64,000 nt of DNA from Hyphomicrobium sp. CS1BSMeth3. Its GTDB lineage: Bacteria > Pseudomonadota > Alphaproteobacteria > Rhizobiales > Hyphomicrobiaceae. The stretch is taken from positions 186,001-250,000 of the forward strand of contig NZ_FPEI01000005.1 in assembly GCF_900117415.1 (NCBI RefSeq). The letters run 5' to 3'. The notes under the pieces are model-generated. The model worked only from the letters and a program-made list of their open reading frames with translations, ran no database searches and was not told the DNA's origin. This document shows, one piece after another, positions 52,736-61,999 of the stretch. The first letter of the stretch is position 1, and each line of letters begins with the position of its first letter. Position numbers and translations under genes: made by a program.

Positions 52736-53728
52736 TCAGCCTTTCGCGAGGCCTGCAGCTTTCATCGCGACGCCCATGGCCTTGTTGCCCTCGTCCATGA
52801 ACTTCGCAAAGCCGGTCGCATCGGCCCAGCGAATGCCGAAGCCGCGGTTGTTCATGAACTCGTGGTACTCCTTCGACTCGTTGACCTTCTTGAGGGCAGC
52901 GGTCAGCGTGTTGGCGATGGCCGGCGGAAGGCCCTTCGGCGCCGTGAAGCCGCGCCATGCACCGGTCGTGTAGTCGATGCCCATGGCCTCCTTGAGCGTC
53001 GGCACATCCTTGAAGGCGGGATTGCGCTCGGCGGCCATGACCGCGAGGCTGCGCGCCTTGCCGGCTTCGATGATCGCGCGCGCTTCAGGTACCGAGCATG
53101 TGACGAGGTCGAGACCACCGGCCGCAAGATCCTGCATGGCTGGCGCAGCGCCATTGAGCGGCACCCACCTCACATGATCCGGCTTCAATCCCATGGCGGT
53201 CAGCCAGCCGACCAGAGCCAAGTGCCAGATGCCGCCCTGGCCGGTGCCCGAAGCTTTGAGCGAGCCGTGGGGGGCCTTCTTGATGGCGTCGGCGAGCTCC
53301 TTGACGGTCTTGTAGGGGCTCGCGGCATTGACCTGGATGCCCGGGGGATCCTCGTTCATGAGAGCGAGCGGCGTGTAGCTGTCCGGCTTCAGCTCGGTCA
53401 GGCCCTGCCAATGCATCATGGAAATTTCGACAGTCACAATGCCGAGCGTGTAGCCATCCGGCGGCGCGGCCGCGATCGCGGCGTGGCCGACGACGCCCGA
53501 GCCGCCCGTGCGATTGACGACATTCACCGGCTGCTTGAGCTCTCGCTCCATAACCGAAGCGACGATGCGTGCCGTGGCGTCGGTGCCGCCGCCGGCTCCC
53601 CATGGGCAGATGATCGTGATCGGACGCGTCGGGTAGGCCTGGGCAGATGCGGAACCGGCGCCGACGGCGGCAGCAGCCGCCAGTGCGCCGCCGCCGACGA
53701 GAATCTCGCGGCGCGTACGTGATGCCAT
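52736..53728 (-). CDS. tctC: TctC/Bug-type periplasmic solute receptor
   Basis: 330 residues from MASRTRREILVGGGALAAAAAVG at 53728, a Tat-like signal. The mature part has PTRPITIICPWGAGGGTDATARIVA and VVNRTGGSGVVGHAAIA, the ligand loops of Bug receptors. It binds a carboxylate for TctAB. The ligand is not evident. Confidence 0.93.
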   Translation of the reverse strand: MASRTRREILVGGGALAAAAAVGAGSASAQAYPTRPITIICPWGAGGGTDATARIVASVMERELKQPVNVVNRTGGSGVVGHAAIAAAPPDGYTLGIVTVEISMMHWQGLTELKPDSYTPLALMNEDPPGIQVNAASPYKTVKELADAIKKAPHGSLKASGTGQGGIWHLALVGWLTAMGLKPDHVRWVPLNGAAPAMQDLAAGGLDLVTCSVPEARAIIEAGKARSLAVMAAERNPAFKDVPTLKEAMGIDYTTGAWRGFTAPKGLPPAIANTLTAALKKVNESKEYHEFMNNRGFGIRWADATGFAKFMDEGNKAMGVAMKAAGLAKG

Positions 53729-53932
53729 CTTCGTTTCCTCCATTAGGTTTTGATTATTGCCGCGAGGATAGCGAAAGCCTGATTGGGGCGCTAGCGGCCG
53801 TTTGTTGTGCGGCGGCGGTCAATCTCACGTTGGAAAATTTCAGGTCCGTGGTCGCCCAGACAGCCGAGCGTCCAGGCTCCTGCCTGCTCGTGGTATTCGT
53901 TCCTCTTTGAGAACAACGGGAGGATCGCCGGC

Positions 53933-54346
53933 ATGAGCCATCAGCGCTTTCGAAAGTACAACACCAAGGACATCTATCCTGGCCAGTCGCTGGACAACGA
54001 CCTGGCGATGGCGGTGCGCGTGGGCAATCGCATCTGGCTACGTGGCCAGACGGGCCTCGATCTCGAGGGCAACTTCGTCGGCGTCGGCGATGCCGCGGCG
54101 CAGGCTGAGAACGCCATGCGCTGCGTGAAGATCCTGCTCGAGGAAGCGGGCTCGGCGCTCGATCACATCGTGAAAACGACAGTCTACCTGACGGATCGCG
54201 CGCATCGCGAGCCCGTCTATCAGGTCGTCGGGCGCTGGCTCAAAGGCGTGTATCCCTGCCAGACGGGATTGATCGTGGCGGGGCTCGCGAAGCCCGAGAT
54301 GCTGATGGAGATCGATGTCGAAGCCGTCATTCCGACAGATGGCTGA
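53933..54346 (+). CDS. RidA-family protein
   Basis: 137 residues from the ATG at 53933 with CGGGAGGA upstream. RidA fold features are GNRIWLRGQTGLDLEGNFVGVGDAAAQAENAMR and HIVKTTVYLTDRAHREPVYQVVG. It may deaminate reactive enamines or imines. The usual Arg of active RidA near the C-terminus is not obvious, so it may belong to another Rid subgroup. It converges on psiF, with a terminator between. Confidence 0.85.
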   Translation: MSHQRFRKYNTKDIYPGQSLDNDLAMAVRVGNRIWLRGQTGLDLEGNFVGVGDAAAQAENAMRCVKILLEEAGSALDHIVKTTVYLTDRAHREPVYQVVGRWLKGVYPCQTGLIVAGLAKPEMLMEIDVEAVIPTDG

Positions 54347-54375
54347 GACGGAAGCACGGCGCGGGATCAAAACAT

Positions 54376-54404
54376 GAGTGGCCGACCCGATCGGTCGGCC
54401 ACTC
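54376..54404. terminator. bidirectional terminator between RidA-family gene and psiF
   Basis: GAGTGGCCGACC-CGATC-GGTCGGCCACTC is a perfect 12-base stem between two convergent genes. A short T-run (TGTTTTG) follows on the minus strand. Confidence 0.75.
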
Positions 54405-54421
54405 ACGCTTAACAGGCGGTG

Positions 54422-54673
54422 TTACTTCTTGCCCACGGCGTCGGAGACGCACTTCTTCGCGAAGCTCGTCTTGGCGGCGCCGGCAAGCTTCTTGTCGGCA
54501 GCGGCCCTGTCACAGCTCGCCGACGCATCCTTCTCGCACTTGGTCATGAACGACTTCTGCGCCGCACCGGCCAGCTTCTTGGCATCGGCCTGGGCCTGGC
54601 ACGATCCCGGACCCTGCGCATGGGCGACAGAGGCACTGGCAACGAGAGCAAGAGCAACGACAAGGGTCCTCAT
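54422..54673 (-). CDS. PsiF-family repeat protein
   Basis: 83 residues from MRTLVVALALVASASVAHAQ at 54673, a signal peptide; the longer frame adds an unlikely leader. Two repeats with cysteines (DAKKLAGAAQKSFMTKCEKDA and DKKLAGAAKTSFAKKCVSDA) are typical of PsiF, a small exported protein known from phosphate starvation. Function is unknown. Confidence 0.87.
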   Translation of the reverse strand: MRTLVVALALVASASVAHAQGPGSCQAQADAKKLAGAAQKSFMTKCEKDASASCDRAAADKKLAGAAKTSFAKKCVSDAVGKK

Positions 54674-54797
54674 GGGACACTCCCTAGAGCTGTTGAGGCG
54701 CGCATTCATGGCGAGTCGCGATGAATGCCGCATGAATCCCGCAACGCACATGTGAGGCTGCGGTTCACACGAATAAAATTAAACGAAATTCAGAAAA

Positions 54798-55865
54798 TTA
54801 TCGACCCCGCTCCATCTCCCTGAGCTTGCCGACGATTCCGCTCGGGAAGAAGTACACGCTGAGGATGAACAGGACGCCGAGCCACAGCAGCCAGCGGTCT
54901 GGGTGCAGCAAGTGCGGGACGAGCGGCAGCGCGGAGGTCGCCTCGCTCGCAACCGCCATCAGTTTCTGCAGATAGTTCTGCGCGAGGATGAAAAGCGTCG
55001 CCCCGATCACGGCACCGTAGAGCGTGCCCATGCCGCCGATCACGACCATGAGCAGGATGTCGAGCATGATCGCGAACGAAAGCGTGGTGTCAGGCCCGGT
55101 GTAGCGCACCCAGATGGCGCTCATCGCGCCCGCGAGCACCGCCATGCCCGCCGCGAGGCAGTTCGCGACCGTGCGGTAGTACACGACATTGTAGCCGAGT
55201 GCCTCGGCACGAAAGTCATTCTCGCGGATGGCCTGGAGCACGCGGCCGAACGGCGAGTTCACGATCCTGAGCGCTGCGAGCAGCAGCAGCAGCGCCGAGA
55301 AGAACACGAGGTAGTAGCTGAGAATGCGCCCGTCGATACGCAGGCCGAGAGCCGGCAGATCGAACAGCACCGTGCCGGGACGCAGCAGTTGCGGGACGCG
55401 GAACGAGCGCCCGTCCTCGCCACCGGTGTACTCCGAAAGCTGGCTCGCCAGAATCGCGAAGGCAGAGGCGACCGCGAGCGTAATCATCGCATAGAAGATC
55501 GCGCGCACGCGTAGCGACAGCAGCCCGATCACGAAGGCGAGCACGGCGCCGACGACGAGCGCGATCGCGAGCCCGAGCCCTGCCGATGTCCAGGTCGGCC
55601 CCCAACCGTAGAGTGCCAAGCCCACACCGTAACCACCAATGCCGAAGAACATGGTGTGCGCGAAGGAGACGATGCCCGTATAGCCGAGCAGCAGATCGTA
55701 GCTCGCGACGAGGACGATGAAGATGCAGATCTTGGCGGCCGTATTGATCGGCTGCGAACCGCTGAAGAGGAAGGGCGCAAAGGCGAGCACGAGAAAAATC
55801 GCGAGCAGCAGGAGGCTCAGAATGCGGCTCCGCGGCATATCGCCCGAAAGTGCGGACTGGATCAT
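54798..55865 (-). CDS. livM: branched-chain amino acid-type ABC permease LivM
   Basis: 355 residues from MIQSALSGDMPRSR at 55865; the longer frame overlaps livH. About nine helices with GYTGIVSFAHTMFFGIGGYGVGL and RENDFRAEALGYNVVYYRTVA, the LivM loops. Last gene of the operon, 4 bases after livH. The substrate could be an amino acid, an amide or an aromatic acid. Confidence 0.92.
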   Translation of the reverse strand: MIQSALSGDMPRSRILSLLLLAIFLVLAFAPFLFSGSQPINTAAKICIFIVLVASYDLLLGYTGIVSFAHTMFFGIGGYGVGLALYGWGPTWTSAGLGLAIALVVGAVLAFVIGLLSLRVRAIFYAMITLAVASAFAILASQLSEYTGGEDGRSFRVPQLLRPGTVLFDLPALGLRIDGRILSYYLVFFSALLLLLAALRIVNSPFGRVLQAIRENDFRAEALGYNVVYYRTVANCLAAGMAVLAGAMSAIWVRYTGPDTTLSFAIMLDILLMVVIGGMGTLYGAVIGATLFILAQNYLQKLMAVASEATSALPLVPHLLHPDRWLLWLGVLFILSVYFFPSGIVGKLREMERGR

Positions 55866-55869
55866 CGCG

Positions 55870-56889
55870 CTACCGCCTCGCCACCGGATAGAGACCCTGT
55901 GGCCGCCACATGAGGATCGCGACCATGAGCAGGATGTTCGACGCAACCGCGATCTTCGGCGCGAGAAAGCCGGTGTAGTTGGCCATGAGCGCCACAAGGA
56001 TCGCACCGAGGAAGCAGCCGCCGACCGAGCCGAGCCCGCCGATGATGATCACAATGAAGACGAGCACCATGACATCGCCGCCGATCGCGGCGGTGAGCGT
56101 CTCGCGATAGAGCGCCCACATCGTCCCGCCGAGCCCCGCGAGTGCCGATCCCGCGATGAACACGCCGACGAAGAGCTGACGTATGCGGTAGCCGAGCGCT
56201 TCGACCATCTCGCGGTTCTCGACGCCGGCGCGGATGAGCAGCCCGACCTTCGTGCGGTTCAGCACGAGTTGCATGACGATGAAAACCGTGAGGCCCACGG
56301 CGACGGCGAGAAGCCGGAATTTCTCGAGGGCGAAATCGCCGATCGTGATCGCGCCACGGAGCCCACCCGGCAGCGGCATGGGCTTCTGGTCCCCGCCCCA
56401 GACCACATGAATGAGCTGCTCGGCCACGATCAGGCCGCCCATGGTAATGAGGATCTGCTTCAAGTGCTGGCCATAGACGGGCCGCACGATCACGCGCTCG
56501 AAGGCCCAGCCGAGCACGCCGGTGCCGATCATGGCGGCAATGACCGCCAGCAGCAGCGCTGCGAGGTTGAGCGAGAGCGCATCCGACTGCACCCAGCCGC
56601 TGAGCGGGGCGAGCACGGTCATGGCCATGTAGGCGCCGATCGCGATGAACGCACCATGGCCGAAGTTGAGCACATCCATGAGACCGAAGATCAGCGTGAG
56701 TCCGCTCGCGATGACGAAGATCATCATGCCCATGGCGAGCGCCGCGACGGTGAGCGTCACCCACGTCGTCGGGCTGCCGATCAGCGGCAACGCCGCAAGC
56801 GCGAGCACCGGCGCGATGAGCACCGGCAGCAGATCGCGCGGCGTCTTCGGCAGGTCATCTGTGGCGGGGCGCAGTGTCGTCGTCGCCAT
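55870..56889 (-). CDS. livH: branched-chain amino acid-type ABC permease LivH
   Basis: 339 residues, about eight helices, with LIFGLMDVLNFGHGAFIAIGAYMAM and VGGCFLGAILVALMANYTGFLAP. It pairs with LivM to form the pore. It starts 9 bases after livF. Confidence 0.92.
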   Translation of the reverse strand: MATTTLRPATDDLPKTPRDLLPVLIAPVLALAALPLIGSPTTWVTLTVAALAMGMMIFVIASGLTLIFGLMDVLNFGHGAFIAIGAYMAMTVLAPLSGWVQSDALSLNLAALLLAVIAAMIGTGVLGWAFERVIVRPVYGQHLKQILITMGGLIVAEQLIHVVWGGDQKPMPLPGGLRGAITIGDFALEKFRLLAVAVGLTVFIVMQLVLNRTKVGLLIRAGVENREMVEALGYRIRQLFVGVFIAGSALAGLGGTMWALYRETLTAAIGGDVMVLVFIVIIIGGLGSVGGCFLGAILVALMANYTGFLAPKIAVASNILLMVAILMWRPQGLYPVARR

Positions 56890-56898
56890 GTGCTGTTC

Positions 56899-57624
56899 CT
56901 ACTGATGCGCCGCGAGCGAGAGCCCGAGCAGGCGCGTCTGCAGTGCACTGTCGGCCGCCAGTGCCTGCATGGTGCCGCGATGGACAATGCGGCCATCGTC
57001 CATGATGGCGACGCTGTCACCCAGACTCGCGGCAAAGCGGAAATTCTGCTCGACGAGGAGGATGGTCGTCTCGGCGCGCTTCAGCTCCTTGAAGGCCGTG
57101 ATCATGCCTTCGATGATGGCCGGCGCGATGCCCTTGGTCGGCTCATCGATAAGGATGAGCGACTTCGGCTCGACGATCGCGCGCGCAATCGAGAGCATCT
57201 GCTTTTGGCCGCCGCTCAGCAGTCCCGCCGGAAGCTGCCAGAAGCGCTTGAGTGCCGGGAACAGCCCGAAAATCCAGTCGAGGCGCGCGGTATCAGGTGG
57301 ACCGAGGCGCGCGGCGAGCCGCATGTTCTCGGCGACGGTGAGATCCGCGAACACGCCCATGCTCTCGGGCACATAGCCAATGCCGAGGCGCGCGATGTCC
57401 GGCGTTGCGCGGCCGCCAATGGACTGCCCATCGAAGGTGATCGTGCCTTTGCTCGGCGGCCAGAGGCCCATGATCGTTCTGAGCGTCGTCGTCTTGCCCG
57501 CGCCATTGCGGCCGAGCAGGACGGTCAGCTCGCCGCGCGGCACGACGAGGTCCACACCCTGCAGGATGTGATACTGGCCAATGTGCGTGTGCACGCCGTC
57601 GAGGCTGAGGAGCGCGTCGCTCAT
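56899..57624 (-). CDS. livF: ABC transporter ATPase LivF
   Basis: 241 residues: Walker A GRNGAGKTT near 38-46, signature LLSGGQKQML, Walker B LILIDEPTKGIAP. It overlaps livG by 4 bases. Length is normal for LivF. Confidence 0.94.
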   Translation of the reverse strand: MSDALLSLDGVHTHIGQYHILQGVDLVVPRGELTVLLGRNGAGKTTTLRTIMGLWPPSKGTITFDGQSIGGRATPDIARLGIGYVPESMGVFADLTVAENMRLAARLGPPDTARLDWIFGLFPALKRFWQLPAGLLSGGQKQMLSIARAIVEPKSLILIDEPTKGIAPAIIEGMITAFKELKRAETTILLVEQNFRFAASLGDSVAIMDDGRIVHRGTMQALAADSALQTRLLGLSLAAHQ

Positions 57625-58406
57625 GACACGGCCTCCCCCTTACTGTCCGCCTCGGGCATGGAGCCGAGATAGGCCTCCTGCACGATCGGCGAGGCGATGA
57701 CCGTCTCGGGATCGCCATCGGCGACGAGCTGGCCGTTGTGGAGCACGACAATACGATCCGCGAGCGAGCGCACCACATCCATCTTGTGCTCGACGAGCAG
57801 GATGGTCTTGTCGCCGGCCGCTTTCAGCCGCTTGACGAGATCGAGCACGACCGGCACCTCGTCGACGGACATGCCTGCCGTCGGCTCGTCGAACATGTAG
57901 ACATGCGGCTCCAGCGCCATCATGAGCGCCACCTCGAGCTTGCGCTTATCACCGTGCGGCAGCGCGGCAGCGGCGAGATTGCGCTTGTCCTGCAGGTTCA
58001 CTTCCTCGAGAAAGTGCTCGGCGCGGTTGATCCACTCGGCGTGGCGATCCCAGCGGCTCCAGAGGCTCGCGGCGGCCCGCGCTTTGGCCTGCACGGCGAG
58101 CCGGACGTTCTCGGCGACCGTCAGGTTCGGGAAGAGATTGGTGATCTGGAAAGCGCGCCCGATACCTCGCTTCGCGCGCTCGGCAGTGCTCAGGCGCGTG
58201 ACGTCCTCGCCATCCAGATGGACGCTGCCCGAGGTCGCAGGGAGCTGCCCGGACATGAGATTGAAGTACGTCGTCTTGCCCGCGCCATTGGGCCCGACGA
58301 TCGCGGTCAGGCTGCCGGCATGAAAGGCGCAGCTCACATCATCGACAGCCGCGTGGCCGCCGAAGCGGATGGTCAGGCCCTTGGTTTGGAGAACGGGACT
58401 GGACAT
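57621..58406 (-). CDS. livG: ABC transporter ATPase LivG
   Basis: 261 residues from MSSPVLQTKGLTIRFGG at 58406. Walker A GPNGAGKTT, Walker B VYMFDEPTAGMSVDEV. The usual LSGGQ signature is replaced by LPHGDKRKLE, as common in LivG. It follows livK after a hairpin. Confidence 0.93.
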   Translation of the reverse strand: MSSPVLQTKGLTIRFGGHAAVDDVSCAFHAGSLTAIVGPNGAGKTTYFNLMSGQLPATSGSVHLDGEDVTRLSTAERAKRGIGRAFQITNLFPNLTVAENVRLAVQAKARAAASLWSRWDRHAEWINRAEHFLEEVNLQDKRNLAAAALPHGDKRKLEVALMMALEPHVYMFDEPTAGMSVDEVPVVLDLVKRLKAAGDKTILLVEHKMDVVRSLADRIVVLHNGQLVADGDPETVIASPIVQEAYLGSMPEADSKGEAVS

Positions 58407-58437
58407 GAGGCGCGGCCCTGCGGCGTCGATATAAGCC

Positions 58438-58473
58438 AAATCCGGCGGGCGCGGCGCGCGCGACCGCCGGATT
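58438..58473 (-). promoter_or_regulatory. intercistronic hairpin between livK and livG
   Basis: AAATCCGGCGG and CCGCCGGATTT form an 11-base stem around a 14-base GC-rich loop. It probably lets most transcripts end or be protected after livK, so the receptor is in excess over the channel. Confidence 0.65.
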
Positions 58474-58489
58474 TTTGGATAGCCGCGCC

Positions 58490-59710
58490 TTACTTCGGCA
58501 CCGTGACCGGCAGCGGCATCTTGCTCGCCGGGATCGTCGCGACCAGATCGAGGACGTCGTTGTCCTTGGCGTCTTTCTTGATGCGGAAGTGATACATGTC
58601 CTGCATGGCCTGATGGTCCTCCTTGCGGAAGGTCATCGTGCCCTTGGGCGTCTCGAAGCTCAGGCCTTCCATGGCGGCGATCAGCTTCTCGGTGTCGGTC
58701 GAACCCGCCTTGGTGAGGCCGGCGACGACGGCAGCCGCAGCAGAGAAACCACCCGCGACGAAGAAGTCCGGCGGCGCGCCGTGGCGCTTCGTGTACTCGG
58801 CCTTGAGCCAGTCATTGAGCGGGTTCTTCGGGAAGTCGTAGTAGTAATAGATGCCGCCCTCGGTGCCGGCGAACTGCTTCCAGGCATTCATGACGGGCAG
58901 GATGTTGCCGCCTGGCGCGAGCGCGATGTTGAAGCGCTCGGGCTTCATGTCGGCGAACTTCGCGAGCGGATGCGGACCGGCCCAGATGAAGCCGATAATG
59001 CGCTTGCCCGGCTGATCCTTCAGCGCATTGAAGAGGCGCTCGGCAAATGGCGCGAAGTCGGCCGTATTGCCGGCCGCATATTCCTCCGCAACGATCTTGG
59101 CACGCGGACGGAGAGACGTGAGCGCTTCCTTGTAGGCCTTCACCCCATCGCGGCCGAAAGCCGTGTCGAGGCCCAGCATGCCGATCGCGACATCCTCGTT
59201 CTCGGGGACGGTCGCGGCGTTCGCGAGCGCATCCTGATAGGACGAGCGGCCGGTGCGGAAGATGTAGCGGTTCCACTTGGCGCCGGTGATCGAGTCGGCC
59301 ACCGCCGGCTCGACGATCAGCACCTTCTTGTGCTCCTCGGCGACGGGCAGCATGGCCAGCGCGACCGGCGATCCTGTCGTGCCGACGGCGATATCGACCT
59401 TGTCGTCGCCGTAGCATTCCTCGAGCAGGGTCTTGCCGCGATCGGGCTTGAGCTGGTCGTCCTTGACGATGACCTGCAGCTTGTCGGCACCAACCTGCAT
59501 GGTGCCTTTCGTGAGGTACTCGAGGCCCATCATGAAACCGGCCTCGGTCTGCTTGGCATAGGCCTCGAGCGGGCCCGTCTTGCCGGCAATGAGGCAGATC
59601 TTGATGTCCTTGGCGCTTGCCGCCGGCGCCATCAGCACGAGCGCCGGAACTGCGAGAAGGGCCGCCAAACTGCTCCCCGTCCGCCACGACTTATGGGTCG
59701 TTCTCAGCAT
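58490..59710 (-). CDS. livK: periplasmic receptor of Liv-type ABC transporter
   Basis: 406 residues from MLRTTHKSWRTGSSLAALL at 59710 with a signal ending APAASA. Type I binding-protein fold (KDIKICLIAGKTGPLEAYAKQTEAGFMMGLEYL). It is close to receptors for amides or aromatic acids as well as amino acids. First gene of livK-G-F-H-M, divergent from the TetR gene with an operator between. Confidence 0.9.
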   Translation of the reverse strand: MLRTTHKSWRTGSSLAALLAVPALVLMAPAASAKDIKICLIAGKTGPLEAYAKQTEAGFMMGLEYLTKGTMQVGADKLQVIVKDDQLKPDRGKTLLEECYGDDKVDIAVGTTGSPVALAMLPVAEEHKKVLIVEPAVADSITGAKWNRYIFRTGRSSYQDALANAATVPENEDVAIGMLGLDTAFGRDGVKAYKEALTSLRPRAKIVAEEYAAGNTADFAPFAERLFNALKDQPGKRIIGFIWAGPHPLAKFADMKPERFNIALAPGGNILPVMNAWKQFAGTEGGIYYYYDFPKNPLNDWLKAEYTKRHGAPPDFFVAGGFSAAAAVVAGLTKAGSTDTEKLIAAMEGLSFETPKGTMTFRKEDHQAMQDMYHFRIKKDAKDNDVLDLVATIPASKMPLPVTVPK

Positions 59711-59728
59711 GAACTCCTCCCTTGCATG

Positions 59729-59754
59729 ACCTGAATATGACACTTGAGTCAGGT
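59729..59754. promoter_or_regulatory. candidate TetR operator upstream of livK
   Basis: ACCTGA and TCAGGT at the ends and TGACACTTGAGTCA inside form an imperfect 26-base palindrome, 19 bases before livK. It would let the divergent TetR repressor control the transporter. Confidence 0.55.
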
Positions 59755-59832
59755 TTCATGTTAGGCTAGCTATCCGTGGGTAAATCGTCAAGCTGCGTTG
59801 CGACGCTCAAAGGGTCTTTCGCAGGACCGTTC

Positions 59833-60453
59833 ATGTCACAATCAGATCCATCGCCGGCACTCCCCGCGCCCAAGACCAAGCGCGGCCAGCGCACGCGCGA
59901 GCGCATTCTGGATGCCGCCGAAAAGGAGATCGGCGGACGCGGCTTCGCCGAAGCTTCGATCAGCACGATCACGGCGGAGGCCAAGGTCGCGCAGGGCACG
60001 TTCTACGTCTATTTCCGCACGAAAGAGGACGTGATGCGCGAGCTGGTCCTGCGCATGGGTCGGCGGCTGCGGCGCCATCTCACGCTCTCGATCGTCGATG
60101 CGCCTGACCGGCTCGAAGCCGAGCGTCGGGGCTTGCGCGCCTTTCTCGAGTTCGTGCGCGCCAATCCGAACCTCTATCGCGTCGTTGCGGAAGCGCAGTT
60201 CGTCGATCCCGAGGTGTACCGACGCTATTACGAGGACTTCGCGAAGAGCTACAGCACGGCGCTGCGGACCGGCGTACGGCGCGGCGAGATCTCCAAGGGC
60301 GATGCGGAGGTTCGAGCCTGGGCGCTCATGGGCCTCAGCGACATGATCGGAATGCGCTATGCGCTCTGGGACGGCAAGATTAAGCTCGATCAGGTGTCGG
60401 ACGCCGCGTTCGAGTTCATCGCCAAAGGCCTCGAACCGCGCCGGCGGGGGTGA
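59833..60453 (+). CDS. TetR/AcrR-family regulator
   Basis: 206 residues from the ATG at 59833; a GTG 57 bases upstream is possible. The helix-turn-helix is ISTITAEAKVAQGTFYVYFRTKEDV. The C-terminal domain resembles repressors that bind acyl-CoA. It lies between the liv operon and an acyl-CoA ligase gene, so it probably senses the CoA ester of the imported acid. Confidence 0.9.
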   Translation: MSQSDPSPALPAPKTKRGQRTRERILDAAEKEIGGRGFAEASISTITAEAKVAQGTFYVYFRTKEDVMRELVLRMGRRLRRHLTLSIVDAPDRLEAERRGLRAFLEFVRANPNLYRVVAEAQFVDPEVYRRYYEDFAKSYSTALRTGVRRGEISKGDAEVRAWALMGLSDMIGMRYALWDGKIKLDQVSDAAFEFIAKGLEPRRRG

Positions 60454-60496
60454 CACGCGCGCCGCGTGACGGCACCGTGCGGTCTTGGAGGCATTC

Positions 60497-61996
60497 ATGC
60501 GCACCATTCCCGACTTCGCACGCCAACGCGCGCTGCTGACGCCGGGTGCGATTGCCTTCCGGGATGTCGCGGGCGATCGAACGTGGACTTTCGCGGAGAT
60601 CGATGATCTCGCCGAGCGTCTCGCTGCTCTGCTCGAAGCGCGCGGATGCAAAGAAGGCGAGCGCGTTGCCGTCCTCTGTCACAACACGCCATTCTTCTTC
60701 GCGCTGCTTTTTGCCTGCGCGAAAGCGGCGCTCATTCTCGTGCCGCTCAACTGGCGCCAGACGGCGAGCGAGCTCGGCCCGATCTTGGCGGATAGCGGCG
60801 CGCGACTTCTCCTGCACGATGAGGCGACGTCGCCGCTCGCCGACATCATCGCGCGCGAAGGCAACGTCGAACGCCTGACCTTCGATGACTGCGAGAAACT
60901 TGCCGAGCGTACCACCACGCGCCAGGATCGCGAGACCACTTGGCCGACGGACCGTGTCTGGTATCTGCTCTACACATCCGGCACCACCGGCAAGCCCAAG
61001 GCCGTGATCCAGACGCCCGGCATGGCGCTCGCGAACGCCATCAACGTGCAGCAGGCGACGGGCCTCGGCCCCGAGGACGGCACGGTGAATTTCCTGCCGC
61101 TCTTCCACACGGCCGGCATCAATCTGCACGCGCTCCCCATGCTCATCGCGGGCGGCACGAGCCACGTGCTCCAGAAATTCGATGTCGATCCACTGCTCGC
61201 TCTCATCGAGGCAGGATCGGTGACGATCTTCTTCGGCGTCCCAGCCATCTATCAGGCGATCAGCCTTCACCCGCGTTTTCCGCGCATGGACTTCAGCCGG
61301 GTCCGCCATTGGGGATGCGGCGGCGCACCGCTGCCCGAAAATCTCATTCATGCCTTTCTCGCCAAGGGCGCGCTCGTGTGCAACGGCATGGGCATGACGG
61401 AGACGGGACCGACAGTCTTCCTCATGGATCCGGCGCACGCAAAGGAAAAGATCGGCTCTGTCGGCAAGCCGCAGATCATGACCGAGGTGCGGCTCGTCGA
61501 TGCTTCAGGCGCCGTGGTGGCCGATGACGCGTCGGGCGAGATCCAGTTCCGCGGGCCGAACATCACCCCCGGCTACTTCAACAACCGCCAAGCGACTGCG
61601 GCAGCGTTCGATGGCGATTGGCTCAAGTCCGGCGATGTCGGGCGGCGCGACGCGGACGGCTACTACACTATCGTCGATCGCATCAAGGACATGTACATAT
61701 CGGGCGGCGAGAACGTCTATCCGGCCGAGGTCGAGGCCGTCCTGCACGCGCATCCCGCCATCCTCGAAGCCGCCGTCATCGGCGTTGCCGACACCAAATG
61801 GGGCGAGGTCGGCCACGCCTACATCCTTATTCGCCCCGATCAAACGATCGATCAGGCCGAGGTGCGCGCATGGTCGCGCGCGCGGCTCGCAGCGTACAAA
61901 GTCCCGCAGCACATCACATTCGTCGGTGAGTTCCCGCGCACAGCCGCCGGCAAAATCCAGAAGCACATGCTGCGGCGCGCGACATCACGGGACTAG
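60497..61996 (+). CDS. acyl-CoA synthetase (AMP-forming)
   Basis: 499 residues from MRTIPDFARQRALLTPGAIAF at 60497 (CTTGGAGG upstream). Motifs: YTSGTTGKPKAVIQTP (P-loop), GMTETGPTVF, DGDWLKSGDVGRRDADGYYTIVDRIKDMYISGGENVYPAEVE, and PRTAAGKIQKH with the catalytic Lys. It activates a carboxylate, perhaps the Liv-imported acid. It follows the TetR gene by 43 bases. Confidence 0.93.
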   Translation: MRTIPDFARQRALLTPGAIAFRDVAGDRTWTFAEIDDLAERLAALLEARGCKEGERVAVLCHNTPFFFALLFACAKAALILVPLNWRQTASELGPILADSGARLLLHDEATSPLADIIAREGNVERLTFDDCEKLAERTTTRQDRETTWPTDRVWYLLYTSGTTGKPKAVIQTPGMALANAINVQQATGLGPEDGTVNFLPLFHTAGINLHALPMLIAGGTSHVLQKFDVDPLLALIEAGSVTIFFGVPAIYQAISLHPRFPRMDFSRVRHWGCGGAPLPENLIHAFLAKGALVCNGMGMTETGPTVFLMDPAHAKEKIGSVGKPQIMTEVRLVDASGAVVADDASGEIQFRGPNITPGYFNNRQATAAAFDGDWLKSGDVGRRDADGYYTIVDRIKDMYISGGENVYPAEVEAVLHAHPAILEAAVIGVADTKWGEVGHAYILIRPDQTIDQAEVRAWSRARLAAYKVPQHITFVGEFPRTAAGKIQKHMLRRATSRD

Positions 61997-61999
61997 GCG

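Noticed and set aside
59776-59832. GTG start at 59776 for the TetR gene
   Set aside because: It adds 19 residues without homology-like character; the ATG at 59833 precedes the normal basic leader of the family.
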